DNA of 64,000 nt from Eriocheir sinensis (lineage: Eukaryota > Arthropoda > Malacostraca > Decapoda > Varunidae). The position numbers and the translations under genes were made by a program. The stretch spans positions 13,502,210 to 13,566,209 of the forward strand of contig NC_066513.1 of NCBI RefSeq assembly GCF_024679095.1, written 5' to 3'. The notes below the pieces were generated by a model. It did no database searches and had not been told where the DNA came from. It worked only from the letters and a program-made list of their open reading frames with translations. Shown piece after piece: positions 11,621 to 28,740 of the stretch (within the stretch, counting starts at the first letter, position 1; every line of letters starts with the position of its first letter).

Positions 11621-12146
11621 CACGAAATGTGTTTTAAGTTTATTGTTGCAAATTTTCGTAACATGAGCTCCAAGATTAATAATAATGTATAGCACCTGTT
11701 AGGCCTCAATATTTGAATGCTTTTCATGCACCACTTTCCTCAAAATCTCTGTCTATTATTGACGAATAATTGTCTAAGGGGTAAGAAACGTGTCACACAG
11801 ATAGGTGGCAGTTAATTAAGTAGATTTATTTGCCTTTGTTGAGGAGAGAAAGACTGTGTGATGACCTCATTCAAGTTTGAAATTTACTTTGGATAAAGTG
11901 GGTTCATAATTGATATACTGATAGAATGTGCTGTCAACAAAAGTATAGCAACGTTGTTCGAGATATATTGATTGACTCTTTGTAACTCAGAAAAATATAG
12001 TAATGATGTTAGGGTAAGTGCAGATGAAAGTTTGAAATTAAATTCCGATAAATCAGTGGGCGGGGATGGCGGAAGGGGAGTGACTGGTTCTCATGCAGGA
12101 GATGCCGCGGCGGGTCGACTGGCCTCTGCAGACTTTATATCCTCTG

Positions 12147-12148
<2 letters not shown>

Positions 12149-12209
<61 letters not shown>
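12149..12209. repeat. (GT)30 microsatellite
   Basis: Pure GT, ending in GCGCGCCTGCCTGC. Confidence 0.97.
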
Positions 12210-12214
<5 letters not shown>

Positions 12215-12352
12215 CTGCCTGCCTGCGTGCATGCGTGCGTTGAAAATGAATTCATAGGAACGAAACTCGTACGACGCAACAAGATTGATCATGCACTTCT
12301 TTCTTTTTGTTCAGTAATTTTAACCTGACGGCATTCTTTTCAGGCAGCACCA

Positions 12353-12355
<3 letters not shown>

Positions 12356-12436
<81 letters not shown>
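12356..12436. repeat. (CT)40 microsatellite
   Basis: Pure CT. The following 12440-12735 is unique sequence with no recognisable gene. Confidence 0.97.
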
Positions 12437-12440
<4 letters not shown>

Positions 12441-12736
12441 GTGGTTTTTGTATTCCGTGGCTTAGCTCCTTAATGGCGCCGCCCAATCGTCCGTGTCTTG
12501 CGCCAACACATCCAGTTCGGCTCGGCAACGCAGGACAACTCGGCGTCGTATACGATATTTCTTTTTGTTTTACGTCTTTTTCCTTTTTTTTAGGATATTT
12601 TTCTCTTTTATGATTAGTGTCTTAGGTGGGAGCTCGCAGTGATAGGTCGTGTTGTAAATAGCTTCATGATGTTTTATATAGAGATTTCATCAATGGGTTA
12701 TTTGTGGAATCTACTGTAATATGACTTTTAGCATAG

Positions 12737-12849
<113 letters not shown>

Positions 12850-13259
12850 ACTCAGTGCATCTATATTATTTTGCATGGACACAGTTTGTTTGTTATATAT
12901 TTTAGCTATTTATGACGTTAAGTTTATGTACTACCATTCTTAACCAACCAACTAACTAACTAACTAAACTTTAACCTCGGCCACCTTCATTAACCTTACC
13001 TCTAGATCCCTCCTTTCATATCCCTACATCTCCTTCCCGCATTATTCTCTGCATAGTTCTTTAGGGATTTGTGTACATCAACTTTAAGCATACTCCGTTC
13101 CGCTGTACACTCTCTCCGCTGGCTTGTATTATATTATCCTTTTGGTATTCGTAAAATCGTGTCCGTTTTAGCGTAAGCCTGGACGTTGGGCTCATCCGGG
13201 CGGCTGGATGCGCTTCACCTCTATCTTAATCCAATCATGTGTGGCTGCGTCTCCGTGTC

Positions 13260-14335
13260 TAATCCACTTTGTCGTATTTAATCATCTCCGTATCCAGACT
13301 CCTACTTAACCTTCCCCCTCCCCCATCCTACCATCTGTCCCTCCCTCCCTCCCTCCTTCCCTCTTTCTCACAGACTTCTATCTATCTATCTCTCCCTCTC
13401 TCTTATCTTCCATCCCTCTCTCCCTTGGTTCTCTCTTCTCTGTCTCGTTCTACCCCGCTTTCCATTCTTCCTACTTATCCTTTCTCCCTTCTTCCTTCCT
13501 CCCTTCCCTTCCTCACTGACTCCAATCTGGATCTTCCCTTCTTTCACTCTTATCTTCCATCCTTCTTTCGGTTCTCTCTTCCCTGTTCCGTTCTTATCCC
13601 GTTATCCATACTTTTCTTCCTCTTTCCATCCATCTTTCCTTCTTACCTCCCGTAAAGTCTCTTCCTTCATCCATTCCACGGTTCTCTCTTTATCGTTTCA
13701 TTCTAGGCCGTTTCCCATACTTCCCATTTATCCTTCCTCCCTCTTTCATCCTTTTTTTCTCCCCTTACTTTTCGTCCTCCTCCATCTCTCCCTTCCTCTT
13801 CATTCCCACTGACTCCTATCTTTCTATCGTCCCTCCCTCCCTCTTATCGTCCATCCCTCTGTCGTTCCCATCTTCCCTGTCCGTTCTGGCTCTTCTGACA
13901 TTCTTTCTACTTAATCTTCCTCCTTCATAGCTTCCCATTCTCCCTCCTTCCATCTTTCCTCCATCCCTTTCTCTGATCTTCCATCCCTCTCTCTGCTCAG
14001 TATCGTTCTTATCCGTTTACCAACCTCCTTTTATCCCTTCCCATTCTCCCTCCTTTCATGTTACTTCTCCTCCTTCCCTATTCCTTCCCTCGTTCCTACC
14101 TCCCTTGTCTCCTTCTATCCCTTCTGACATCCTTTCTATTTGTCCTTCCTCCTCCCTTCCTTCCCATCCTTCCCAGCATCCCTCCCTTCCCTGCATCGTC
14201 ACTCCAGCCTCCGCCAGTATCCCAAATTCAGAACACATATCTCCTCCTCTTCCTCCTCCTCCTCCTCCTCCTCCGCCTACTCCTCCTTCGCCTACTCCTC
14301 CTCCTCCTCCTCCTCCTCATACTCCTCTTCACTTC
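13260..14335. repeat. Pyrimidine-rich tract with diverged tandem structure
   Basis: About 1.1 kb of C/T-rich DNA. CTTATCTTCCATCC-type phrases recur at about 13401, 13551, 13843 and 13973, each followed by GGTTCTCTCTTC and GTTCTTATCCGTT-like phrases, which suggests a decayed unit of roughly 130-150 bp. It ends in (CTC)n at about 14240-14330. Confidence 0.75.
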
Positions 14336-14392
14336 TACACTAGAGAAGGAAGTTCCACAAGTTTCATTAATTAAACGCAAGCCCGCCCGTCA

Positions 14393-14394
<2 letters not shown>

Positions 14395-14448
<54 letters not shown>

Positions 14449-14540
14449 CATCTGTTTACATTTTTATCTTGCAAAAATCTCCCGCTTCTCTGTGGCGTGA
14501 TAGCTGTCTCGTTCCTCTCCCTCGTGTGTGTACTTACTCT

Positions 14541-14610
<70 letters not shown>
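14395..14610. repeat. (GA)26 and (GT)35 microsatellites
   Basis: GA at 14395-14446 and GT at 14542-14610, separated by about 95 bp of unique sequence. Confidence 0.96.
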
Positions 14611-14614
<4 letters not shown>

Positions 14615-14714
14615 CTCTTTGTTTTAAGCGTGAGTGTTATGAACGAGTGTATTTTGTGGTGTTTCCTCTGCTCTGGTTTTAGGGTTGTGCGTTTTAGTGT
14701 ATATGTATGCCTTG

Positions 14715-16645
<1,931 letters not shown>

Positions 16646-16860
16646 GGTTTTCATGAGGTGTACCATATGTGAGTCGACTGAATTATTGAAGGCTCCCTAT
16701 TCCCATATGATCCTGTGTTAATAAATGTGATTCCTTTTTTTTCTGTTTTCATCCCATCATAGTAACTGTTTCGACGGGGTTGTTAAGAAAGCAGTATTAT
16801 TGGCTATTTATATTATATTGGATGTTTAGACATATTAGGAACCCTTTTCTAGTGCCCCTT

Positions 16861-17000
16861 ATTTTTTTTACAGCAAAGGAAGAAACTCAAGGGCAGAAAC
16901 ATATGTACCCAAAAATAGCCCACAAAACACTGCTCAAATAAAAGAAAGTAGGGAAGAGTGGCCACAAGAGAGGTCAATTTAAGGTGGAAGCCAGACTCAG
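16861..17000 (+). repeat. Dispersed CTCAAGGGCA-core repeat, copy 3
   Basis: T-run, ACAGCAAAGGAAGAAACTCA, AGGGCA, A-rich, AAAGTAGGGAAGAGTGGCC, then GAGAGGTCAATTT. Flanks at 16645-16860 and 17000-17340 are unique and AT-rich; 17235-17300 holds a cluster of ACCTG motifs. No gene recognised. Confidence 0.8.
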
Positions 17001-17349
17001 CTAACTAACCTACTCCTTATAATAATGATAATGATAATGACCATGCTCCCGATACTGCCACTACTAGAGTAACAATAATAAAAATAATGATGGGTAGCGT
17101 CAGGTGATCATTAGGAGGCAACCCGCAGCTTCCCGTAGGTCATTAATTCTCCACAAGTTTTCGTTTTCTTAGACTTTCCTGGTAGATAGGCCTTACACGC
17201 GTTGATTAATTGCATTTGCATATTCTAATTAAGGAGCCACTCTGATTTTCACCTGCACCGTCCTACCTGCCTACCTACCTGTCTGTCATTTTACCTGGAC
17301 CTTGTTGCTCTTGTCTCCCTTTGATCTCTACACCGTCCTGTCCCTCCTC

Positions 17350-18480
<1,131 letters not shown>

Positions 18481-18608
18481 TCCTTCTTTGTCTCGCTCGT
18501 CATGTTCTTTTCTCGTCCCGGTTCGGCGTGGGCAGGTGTTCTCTCTCGCTCATTAGTAACACAGGTGAGAGCCAGAGGTGCATGGAGGTGCTGTAAAGGT
18601 GATAGCTC

Positions 18609-18990
<382 letters not shown>

Positions 18991-19104
18991 TCCCTCACCC
19001 TTCTTCTATTATATGTTTTTCCCTCTCCCTTGCCTCAATTTTCCCCTCCTCTAATCCCCTCATGCCCTTTATCTTCCGCTCCAAAAGTCCCCCTCCATGG
19101 GCTT

Positions 19105-19259
19105 TCAGAAGGAAGGGTAAAGGTAAAGTTCGGGGCATACGCTACGCTAAAGCTGCACGTGGCGTCAGTGTAAATCTCCGTCACCTCTGCCCTTGAGCCT
19201 GTGGTGGGTGAGAAGTTATTACCCCGGGACGCAGTGTTAGGCTGACATCCGGGTTACCA

Positions 19260-19262
<3 letters not shown>
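19105..19262 (+). repeat. Dispersed GCCCTTGA(G/A)CCTGTG repeat, copy 1
   Basis: Contains GGTAAAGGTAAAGTTCGGGG, CATACGCTACG, then TGCCCTTGAGCCTGTGGTGG and GACATCCGGGTTACC. The second half matches 37,927-37,990. The first half matches, in reverse complement, about 24,955-25,010. It runs directly into (GT)n. Confidence 0.6.

Positions 19263-19305
<43 letters not shown>
19262..19305. repeat. (GT)22 microsatellite
   Basis: Pure GT, ending in ACGTACC. Confidence 0.97.
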
Positions 19306-19308
<3 letters not shown>

Positions 19309-19404
19309 TACCAAGCCTACGTGTTTGGAAGGGAAGGAGAGAAAGGGAGGAAAGGTTTGTTTGTCTCCTCCATGTTAGGGAATGACAGACAAGGGGAGAG
19401 ATAG

Positions 19405-19860
19405 GAACACAGCACCACAAAAAAAGACAGGGTATGGAGATGGAAGGGGAGAAACGAGGGATACCTAATTAACAGTCTTTGGATCAGATGGCAATAGAGG
19501 GTGGGAAGAGACAGAAATTAGAAGAGAATGTTCATGTTCCAGTTTTTCGAAAGGAACACAGGACCACAAAAAGACTGGGTATGGAGATGAAAGGGGAGGA
19601 ATGAGGGATAACTAATTAACAGTCTTTGGATCAGATGGCAATAGAGGGTGTGAAGAGACAGTAATTAGAAGAAAATGTTCATGTTCCAGATTTTCGAAAG
19701 GAACGGAGGAAGAGAAAAAGACTGTATGGAGGTGGAAGGAGAGAAATGTGGAATATCAACTTAGTCTTTGGAAGATATAGCAACATAGTGGTGGAAAGAG
19801 ACAGAAATTAGAAGAAAATATGTATGTGCCAGTTTTTAATAGCCATACAGAGGAGTGTAA
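19405..19860. repeat. About 148-bp tandem repeat, 3 copies
   Basis: Units start GAACACAGCACCACA (19405), GAACACAGGACCACA (19554) and GAACGGAGGAAGAGA (19701). Each holds TATGGAG.TG.AAGG, TAACAGTCTTTGGA and TTCATGTTCCAG-type phrases. Similarity decays left to right. Confidence 0.85.
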
Positions 19861-19936
19861 AAAGAAAAGTGGAGGAGTAACAAGGATTCATTAGTAAAGT
19901 GTCGTGTTGAGATTAGTAACTGTGTATGTTATTTTA

Positions 19937-20736
19937 TGTTTCCGTGCCCTGAAGTCGCTAAACACACGACATTGGTTTCTGTGCCCTGAAGCCGCTAAAC
20001 ACACTACATTGGTTTCTGTGCCCTGAAGCCGCTAAACACACTACATTGGTTTCTGTGCCCTGAAGCCGCTAAACACACTACATTGGTTTCTGTGCCCTGA
20101 AGCCGCTAAACACACAACATTGATTTCTGTGCCCTGAAGCCACTAAACACACAACATTGATTTCTGTGCCCTGAGGCCGCTAAACACACGACATTGCTTT
20201 CTGTGCCCTGAATCCGCTAAACACACGACATTGGTTTCTGTGCCCTGAAGCCGCTAAACACACGACATTGGTTTCTGTGCCCTGAAGCCGCTAAACACAC
20301 GACATTGGTTTCTGTGCCCTGAAGCCGCTAAACACACTACATTGGTTTCTGTGCCCCGAAGCCGCTAAACACACTACATTGGTTTCTGTGCCCTGAAGCC
20401 GCTAAACACACAACATTGATTTCTGTGCCCTGAAGCCGCTAAACACACGACATTGGTTTCTGTGCCCTGAAGCCGCTAAACACACTACATTGGTTTCTGT
20501 GCCCTGAAGCCGCTAAACACACGACATTGGTTTCTGTGCCCTGAAGCCGCTAAACACACTACATTGGTTTCTGTGCCCTGAAGCCGCTAAACACACAACA
20601 TTGATTTCTGTGCCCTGAAGCCGCTAAACACACAACATTGATTTCTGTGCCCTGAAGCCGCTAAACACACAACATTGATTTCTGTGCCCTGAAGCCGCTA
20701 AACACACGACATTGGTTTCTGTGCCCTGAATCCGCT
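19937..20736. repeat. 37-bp minisatellite, 21 full units plus a partial
   Basis: The unit TTTCTGTGCCCTGAAGCCGC-TAAACACACNACATTGR repeats with a constant 37-bp period; the 21st unit ends at 20713 and a 23-bp partial follows. Most variation is at two sites. N is G, T or A, and the R two bases after CATT is A in the six junctions whose preceding N is A. R is G after N = G or T, except one unit with C. The period is not a multiple of 3 and I see no coding role. Confidence 0.97.
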
Positions 20737-20984
20737 CCTCGGTCCAGCCTTGATTTGGTTTACTGGGTGTTTGCCGCAACTCGATGCTCTTCAAACCCTC
20801 CTAAGACAGACGGACTTAGGATCGGGAGACTCCCTTGCTTGATCGATGTGGTTCAGGTGATTCGTCTCTTGGGCTAAAGTTACCTGACCCTTTCTCCTGG
20901 GGAGTGGGGGGCGGGGGTGGGGCTTGCTATACCCTCCAATCTCCCTAGCTTTCGTTTTTTCTTTGTATATACTTCGATTTACTT

Positions 20985-21250
20985 TTGACCTCCTCCCTGT
21001 CTCTCCTCCTCCATCAACTTCTCTTTCTTCATCTCTCCCTTGATCCCTCTTCTTCCTTTCTTTCTCTCCTCCCTTTTCACAGTCTTCTTATCCCGGTATT
21101 CTATCTCACACTTTCCATTTTCTTCTTTATCCACTTATCATCCTTGTCAATTTACACACCTCTTTTCATCTTCTGTCAACTTCTCCTCCTTCTTCACTTC
21201 TCCCATATTCCCTCTTCTTCATCTCTTTCCTTCCTCGCCTTTCACAGCCT
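20985..21250. repeat. Pyrimidine-rich tract
   Basis: C/T-rich, with CTCCTCCTT and TCTTCATCTC phrases. 20740-20985 and 21250-22440 are mostly unique sequence, with an A23-type run at about 21547-21568. Short frames there match nothing I recognise. Confidence 0.75.
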
Positions 21251-22447
21251 AAGCGATGCAGGGGCGTCACCTCCCCGTGTGGGCAGTCCTGGTGGTAATC
21301 TCAGGCGATCTCTCCGCGTGGGTTCCTGGGCCGTCTTAAGCCTCTCGGAAGATCATCGGCTGGGCGGTTACGTTAGTCTGGCAGAGGGTGAATGCAGAGG
21401 CTCCGTTAGGGGGAGGAAGGCCTGGTGAAGGTGGGAATCGTCTCACTAAGAAGAGTGTCATTGTTGGAGTGTTTGTAGCATGTAAAGCCCCAAGTTCTTT
21501 TGAGGAGAATCGCTCGTACTGTTTAAGAGTCATTTCGACAAAAAAACAAAAAAAAAAAAAAAAAAAATCGTTAAACGTCTTATCGATACGTGACGGATTT
21601 GCGCTCTCTAAGTCTGCATTTTACCAGCGCACTGTCAGAAGAGCGACTTACTATGGCTATTGCTAATGAGACAAGACACATCGGATTGAGTGCACAGAGT
21701 GGCCACCGTTGATTGACTCTGGAAGTGGACGTCTTGACATAAATATTCTGTTCATGATCGTTTGCCAGCTGATGGTATACTGTCATTGACGAAGCCGCTC
21801 TCGTCGAAATCGAGAAGGCTTTGCCAAAGTGAAAGGAGGAAATGTCAGCTCGTATTCAATTCTATATATCAGTGAGGGACAGCTGGAAGCTGGAGGTAAC
21901 TTCGTTAGTTATATGCAATCCTTAAAGCTGTATGTCAGCTGTATGTCAGCTCAGTTCTGCTCATAAGCTAAACTAAGAGAAGGATTTGCGTCTCATTATC
22001 TAGGGAAAAAAAATTGAACAGCGACAAGTCGACAGTAAATGCCTCGTCACTTTGCTCCCTCGTTGAGTTTCTTCGCTCCCGTTCAGCTTGACGTTTCAGA
22101 GACCGGAGTTGGCCCGAGTCCCCGCCCTGGAGTCAACAACTTGCTATATATATTAGCATATCTCGCCCTTGTGAAGCACCGTCAATATTTTTCCCCAGCT
22201 CGTAGCCAATATCGAAATTATAAGGAGGGAGGGAGGCTGACTTGATCTTCTGAGACCGTGAAATTCCTTTTGAAATTATGGATTTGATGGATCGGCAATA
22301 ATCTAGAACGGAGGGCGTCGTAGAGGGTAGAATTATATTTGATTTCTTGAGTAACGTGAGGCAAGGCAAACATATGCCTTTACTCCATAACTGTTCAGCG
22401 CTTCATTTGGGTCCGGATCAGTCACGGTTGAGAGCTTCAGACGCTTA

Positions 22448-22495
22448 TAGCATCATCATCATCATCATCACCATTATCATCATCGTCAACCATTA
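22448..22495. repeat. (CAT)n microsatellite
   Basis: CAT repeats with CAC/TAT interruptions. A reverse-complement-like (GAT)n lies at about 22865-22900. Confidence 0.9.
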
Positions 22496-22639
22496 TCGTC
22501 ACTTGCAAGACAAAGACCTTTCAAATTGTTTTCCACATCTCTGTCTTGGGTTAATGTTCTTCATCAAGCTCCGGTAAATATTCTAATGTCCTTTCTCCAC
22601 CTAGTTCTTTGTCTGTCTTAACCGTTACTACTTTTTCTC

Positions 22640-22806
22640 AGTATATAAGAGGAGGGTATCAGGACACCTCTCCTCCCGAAATTGACCCCTCTTTCGGCCA
22701 CCTCTTTGGATTCTTTTTAGGAGCAGCGAGTAGCGGACTTTTTTTTATTATTGTTTCCTTTTTTTGTGCCCTTGAGCTGTCTCCTTTGTTGTAAAAAAAA
22801 AAAATA
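22640..22806 (-). repeat. Dispersed CTCAAGGGCA-core repeat, copy 4 (longest)
   Basis: On the minus strand: T-run, ACAACAAAGGAGACAGCTCA, AGGGCACAAAAAAAGGAAAC, then AGTCCGCTACTCGCTGCTCC, AAAGAGGTGGCCGAAAGAGG and GGAGAGGTGTCCTGATACCC. It is the best copy for defining the family and aligns along its length with copy 5 at 24,825. Confidence 0.85.
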
Positions 22807-23237
22807 ATAATAAGGAAGGTGTAACATACTTCGCGACTTGTCTGAGCTCTTGAAAGTCGAGAATGGGTGATGGTGATGGTGATAATGATGATGATGATGA
22901 CGACATTGATGGTATACTTATGATAATGCTACTGGTGATGGATGATGTTAGAGGTGACGTAACATTGAGCACCAACACGTCACCTGATATACTTAAGAGC
23001 TGGCGCCCCATATCTCTAACGCGAGTCCATTTAGTAAAAGTACATCAGTGAGATAAAGGCAATTAGGGTATAAAGGTATTCCACTCACCTGGGAGAACTT
23101 CCAATCCCATTATCTTTTCTCGCAAGTGTCCTCAAGGGGTGTCCTGGGGGGAAGGGAAACACTCCATCACTTGTCACCCCTTCCCTTCCCTTCCCTACCC
23201 GCTCCTTCCGTCTCACCTTCTCATTTTCCCTCCTGTG

Positions 23238-23636
23238 TTCCTCTTCCGTTTCCCTTCCCTGCTCTGCCCTACCTCTCCCTTCCCTCCAATGCCTCTCCTT
23301 CCGTCTCTTTTCTTCCCATTCTTCCAGTAGTGTTCCTCTTCCTTTTCCCTTCCCTGCTCTGCCCTGCCTCTCCCTTCCCTCCCATGCCTCTCCTTCCGTC
23401 TCTTCCCATTCTTCCAATAGTGTTCCTCTTCATCTTCCCTTCCCTGCTCTGCCCTGCTTCTCCCTTCCCTCCCATGCCTCTCCTTCCGTCTCTTCTCTTC
23501 CCATTCTTCCAATAGTGTTCCTCTTCCTCTTCCCTTCCCTGCTCTGCCCTGCCTCTCCCTTTCCTCCCATGCCTTACCTTCCGTCTCTTCTCTTCCCATT
23601 CTTCCAGTAGTGTTCCTCTTCCTTTTCCTTTCCCTC
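23238..23636. repeat. 90-95-bp pyrimidine tandem repeat, about 4.3 copies
   Basis: Each unit starts GTTCCTCTTCC and contains CCTGCTCTGCCCTGCCTCTC, CCATGCCTCTCCTTCCGTCTC and CCCATTCTTCCA(A/G)TAGT. Units differ by presence or absence of a TTCTC insertion. Stop-free frames on both strands are repeat artefacts. Confidence 0.9.
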
Positions 23637-23988
23637 ATTTTGGTTCCTTATTTCAAACTAGAGGAAAGGCGAGTGTTAGTCCATTAAAGAGAGAGAGAGA
23701 GAGAGAGATTTTTAGTATACCAGTCTCATTATGATTCCGAATGCATTTGTTTTCCTTTTTCTTTTTCTTCTTTTTTTCTTTCTTTTTGTCTTGAGTATCT
23801 TATCTGGTTGTGCCTTTCATGTCGTCACTTAATTTCAACTTTTTTGTTTTGTTTTTTTGTTGATGCGAAGTACAAGTCTTATTTGCTTTTCCTCCTCTCA
23901 CACTTTTTTTTTTTTGGCCTCAATGTTTGGCTGTGCGTGTCGATTAGTCTCTCTGTCTATCTTTCGTGTCTGCTGGTGTCCGATTTCT

Positions 23989-23994
<6 letters not shown>

Positions 23995-24043
<49 letters not shown>
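23995..24043. repeat. (GT)n microsatellite in a T-rich region
   Basis: GT run. The whole of 23,700-24,270 is T-rich or GT-rich low-complexity DNA with a G11 run near 24,158. Confidence 0.93.
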
Positions 24044-24046
<3 letters not shown>

Positions 24047-24313
24047 TGTTTGGCCGTGTTTTTGTATGTCTGTGCGGATGTTTGACTCGATGTTTTTTGT
24101 TAATTTTTATTTACTTTATTTTTTTACCTGTCTGCTTTTGTTTTCTATTTTTTTTTGGGGGGGGGGGGGAGGTGTATGTATGTATGTATGCATGTTTTTT
24201 TTTTTTTTTACTTAGTTTTGCCTGCTTATCTATCTGTGATTTTGTCTTTTTGTGGGTGTATGTATGTATATGTGTGTATGTCAGGGTTGGATCAAATACT
24301 GATTTTTTATAAG

Positions 24314-24560
24314 TCAAATACAAATACAAATACTTTTGTTCGGGATTCCAAAAATACAAATACAAATACAAATACTTTTATTCCTGAATCTAAAAATACA
24401 AATACAAATACAAATACTTTTGTTCGGGATTCCAAAATTACAAATACAAATACAAATACTTTTATTCCTGAATCTAAAAATACAAATACAAATACAAATA
24501 CTTCTATTCCTGAATCTAAAAATACAAATACAACTACTCCTATTCCAGATTTCAAAGATT
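24314..24560. repeat. hAT left subterminal 42-bp repeat, alternating A/B types
   Basis: Units of 42 bp start at 24314, 24356, 24398, 24440, 24482 and 24524. Each begins with ACAAATACAAATACAAATAC. Type A continues TTTTGTTCGGGATTCCAAAA and type B TTTTATTCCTGAATCTAAAA. Order is A-B-A-B-B, then a degenerate unit. Such subterminal arrays could bind transposase (inference). Frames through them (FVRDSK/FIPESK repeats) are not genes. Confidence 0.9.
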
Positions 24561-24624
24561 AAAAAAAAAAATACTCCTGAAATTATACAAAAAATATAAA
24601 GATACTTTTTTTTCACAAGTTTAC

Positions 24625-24745
24625 ACTTCACATCATAATTGCATTTTATCATCATTAATGCCCGGAAGGTTTCCGGGCCGAGTTTTGCTCGCTTAGGAGT
24701 GTAAAAATTGCCGGCTTTACTAAACACCCTCTCAGATGGTGCCGG
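24625..24745 (-). pseudogene. hAT transposase C-terminal dimerisation domain, remnant
   Basis: The minus strand reads PSERVFSKAGNFYTPKRAKL, then PETFRALMMIKCNYD. The SERVFS..G.....R..L.PE motif is the hallmark of the hAT C-terminal dimerisation region (the family of ZBED/BED-type hAT transposases). The C-terminus lies close to the left terminus, as expected. In the same frame upstream there is a TAG three codons before PSERVF, and the preceding conserved WW...YL region is missing, so this piece is disabled. Its partner fragment is at 32,161-32,391. Confidence 0.8.
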
Positions 24746-24824
24746 TAACTAAGGTTCTTGCCTACCACAAGCTCAAAGGGTCAACGGTGCGGAGATGAGT
24801 ACCTACCGCAGCCACACACAGCTA

Positions 24825-25010
24825 TTTTTTTTTACAGCAAAGGAGACAGCACAAGGGCACACAAAAAGGAAACGACAATAAAAAAGCCCGCTACTCGCTT
24901 CTCCTGTAAAGAATCCGAAGAGGTGGCCGAAAGAGCAGTCAACTACGTGAGAAGATAGCGTAAGAAGAATAGCGTATGCACCCGCCTTTAACTTTACTTT
25001 CAGTTTTCTT
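24825..25010 (+). repeat. Dispersed CTCAAGGGCA-core repeat, copy 5, with linked GCATACGCTA segment
   Basis: T9, ACAGCAAAGGAGACAGCACA, AGGGCAC, A-rich, AGCCCGCTACTCGCTTCTCC, GAGGTGGCCGAAAGAGCAGT. It continues into AGCGTATGCACCCGCC and AACTTTACTTT, which is the reverse complement of part of the repeat at 19.1 kb. It lies inside the hAT boundaries. Confidence 0.75.
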
Positions 25011-25052
25011 CCTTTAGTGTCATGGCTAAGTGCAATGGTTAACACACATATA

Positions 25053-25173
<121 letters not shown>

Positions 25174-25369
25174 ATTTAAACTGACGAATCTATTGTACAC
25201 AACATATTTGTATTTTGCCGACGACACTTTATGCGATCGTTCGAGTAGCATATGTTTCACTGTGCACTTTTCAGGGCTTAAAATGTCACTTTTTCTTGTG
25301 CATTATTTCAAAAGCCCTTTACACTTGTTCACTGTGTATTTAGCATCACTAGTGGTGTGGGGCATGTTC

Positions 25370-25735
25370 TTCGCCACCTGTGAGCAGCCACTTTTACCTG
25401 CTGGGTGGACATATTCCTCACTGTTGGCCCTCCTGCAGTGGATGTGTTCCACAGGCGGGACACCCTGGAGGTGAAGGTCTGCTGGTGCTGGCTGGCGCGT
25501 GACCTCGGCACCCCGACCTGCTCGTGGCTGGAGAGTACCGTTCTCGTATCTCTCACAGCCTCTCGCGGGGGGAGCCTCAGTCTCGCCAGGTGTGGTACTC
25601 CTTGTACCTGGGCCTTGTGGAACACCACCGCCAAGATCTTGCAGCGCTTGGAGACCCGAGTCAAGTGATCACTGAAACTGGTCGTCAGTTATTCTCTGTT
25701 TTGGTTCATTTTATTTTTTTTAATTTTCTTCAACG
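25370..25735 (+). pseudogene. Unidentified GC-rich coding-like fragment, frameshifted
   Basis: I do not recognise this. Two overlapping frames give protein-like, non-repetitive sequence. The first reads VDVFHRRDTLEVKVCWCWLA (from about 25438) to GTP at about 25514. A shift of frame near 25515 then gives LLVAGEYRSRISHSLSRGEP and VWYSLYLGLVEHHRQDLAAL, to about 25665. The first part is preceded by CTCCTGCAG, which resembles a splice acceptor. GC content is clearly above its AT-rich neighbours, and the piece ends before the (AC)n at 25820. It could be a captured host exon or retropseudogene within the hAT, or an old transposon protein. Confidence 0.35.
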
Positions 25736-25817
25736 TCTTCTGCGTAGTCATCGAAATGGCCGCCTCTGTGTTAAGGCTGAACTTGACCGAAAAAAAAAAG
25801 GTTCAGGTTTTTTTCAA

Positions 25818-28175
<2,358 letters not shown>

Positions 28176-28231
28176 ACACACTCACTTAATCAGGACTGAA
28201 ACGCGTATTCCCACTCTTTCCTCACCCTTGC

Positions 28232-28381
<150 letters not shown>

Positions 28382-28654
28382 AGTACGTAACAATAGAGAG
28401 CGGAGAATGAGTTTTAAACGCTCGACGAAGTTTAAGAAATGTGCCGTAAGGTTGTGACGGAAACTGAAGTGCTAAAAGGTGCCGCCTCGCTAGCTACTGC
28501 GTACTACTTGCTGCTCTACTGTTATCATCATTATTGAGCACCGTGAATGGGGTATACCCGGAAGAGTACAAATATCAGTAGTTATGCAAAGTCTCTTACT
28601 GTGCCACATTCAAGACACAGATAATCAAAAGGATAAAGATTGGGGAGCAGCGAC

Positions 28655-28740
28655 GTAGCGATCTTTTTTTTCTGTATCCTCTTATTTTGGCCCTTGAGCT
28701 TTCTGTCTTCTGTGTTGAAAAAAAAAAAAAAAAAAGAAAA
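28655..28740 (-). repeat. Dispersed CTCAAGGGCA-core repeat, copy 6
   Basis: Minus strand: long T-run, AACACAGAAGACAGAAAGCTC, then AAGGGCCA and an A-rich end. Shorter and more diverged than copies 4 and 5. Confidence 0.65.

Noticed and set aside
19937..20736. CRISPR-like array of regular repeats
   Set aside because: Units are contiguous with no unique spacers, and the DNA is eukaryotic in character. It is a minisatellite. The same applies to 51,636-52,202.
24307..24555. Minus-strand valine/phenylalanine-rich repeat protein
   Set aside because: It is translation of the 42-bp subterminal repeats of the hAT. Because 42 is divisible by 3, the frame stays open.
25193..25240. LYFADDT, resembling an RT catalytic box, right after (TC)n
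   Set aside because: No other RT motif lies in frame before or after it within 200 bp; a chance match is likely.
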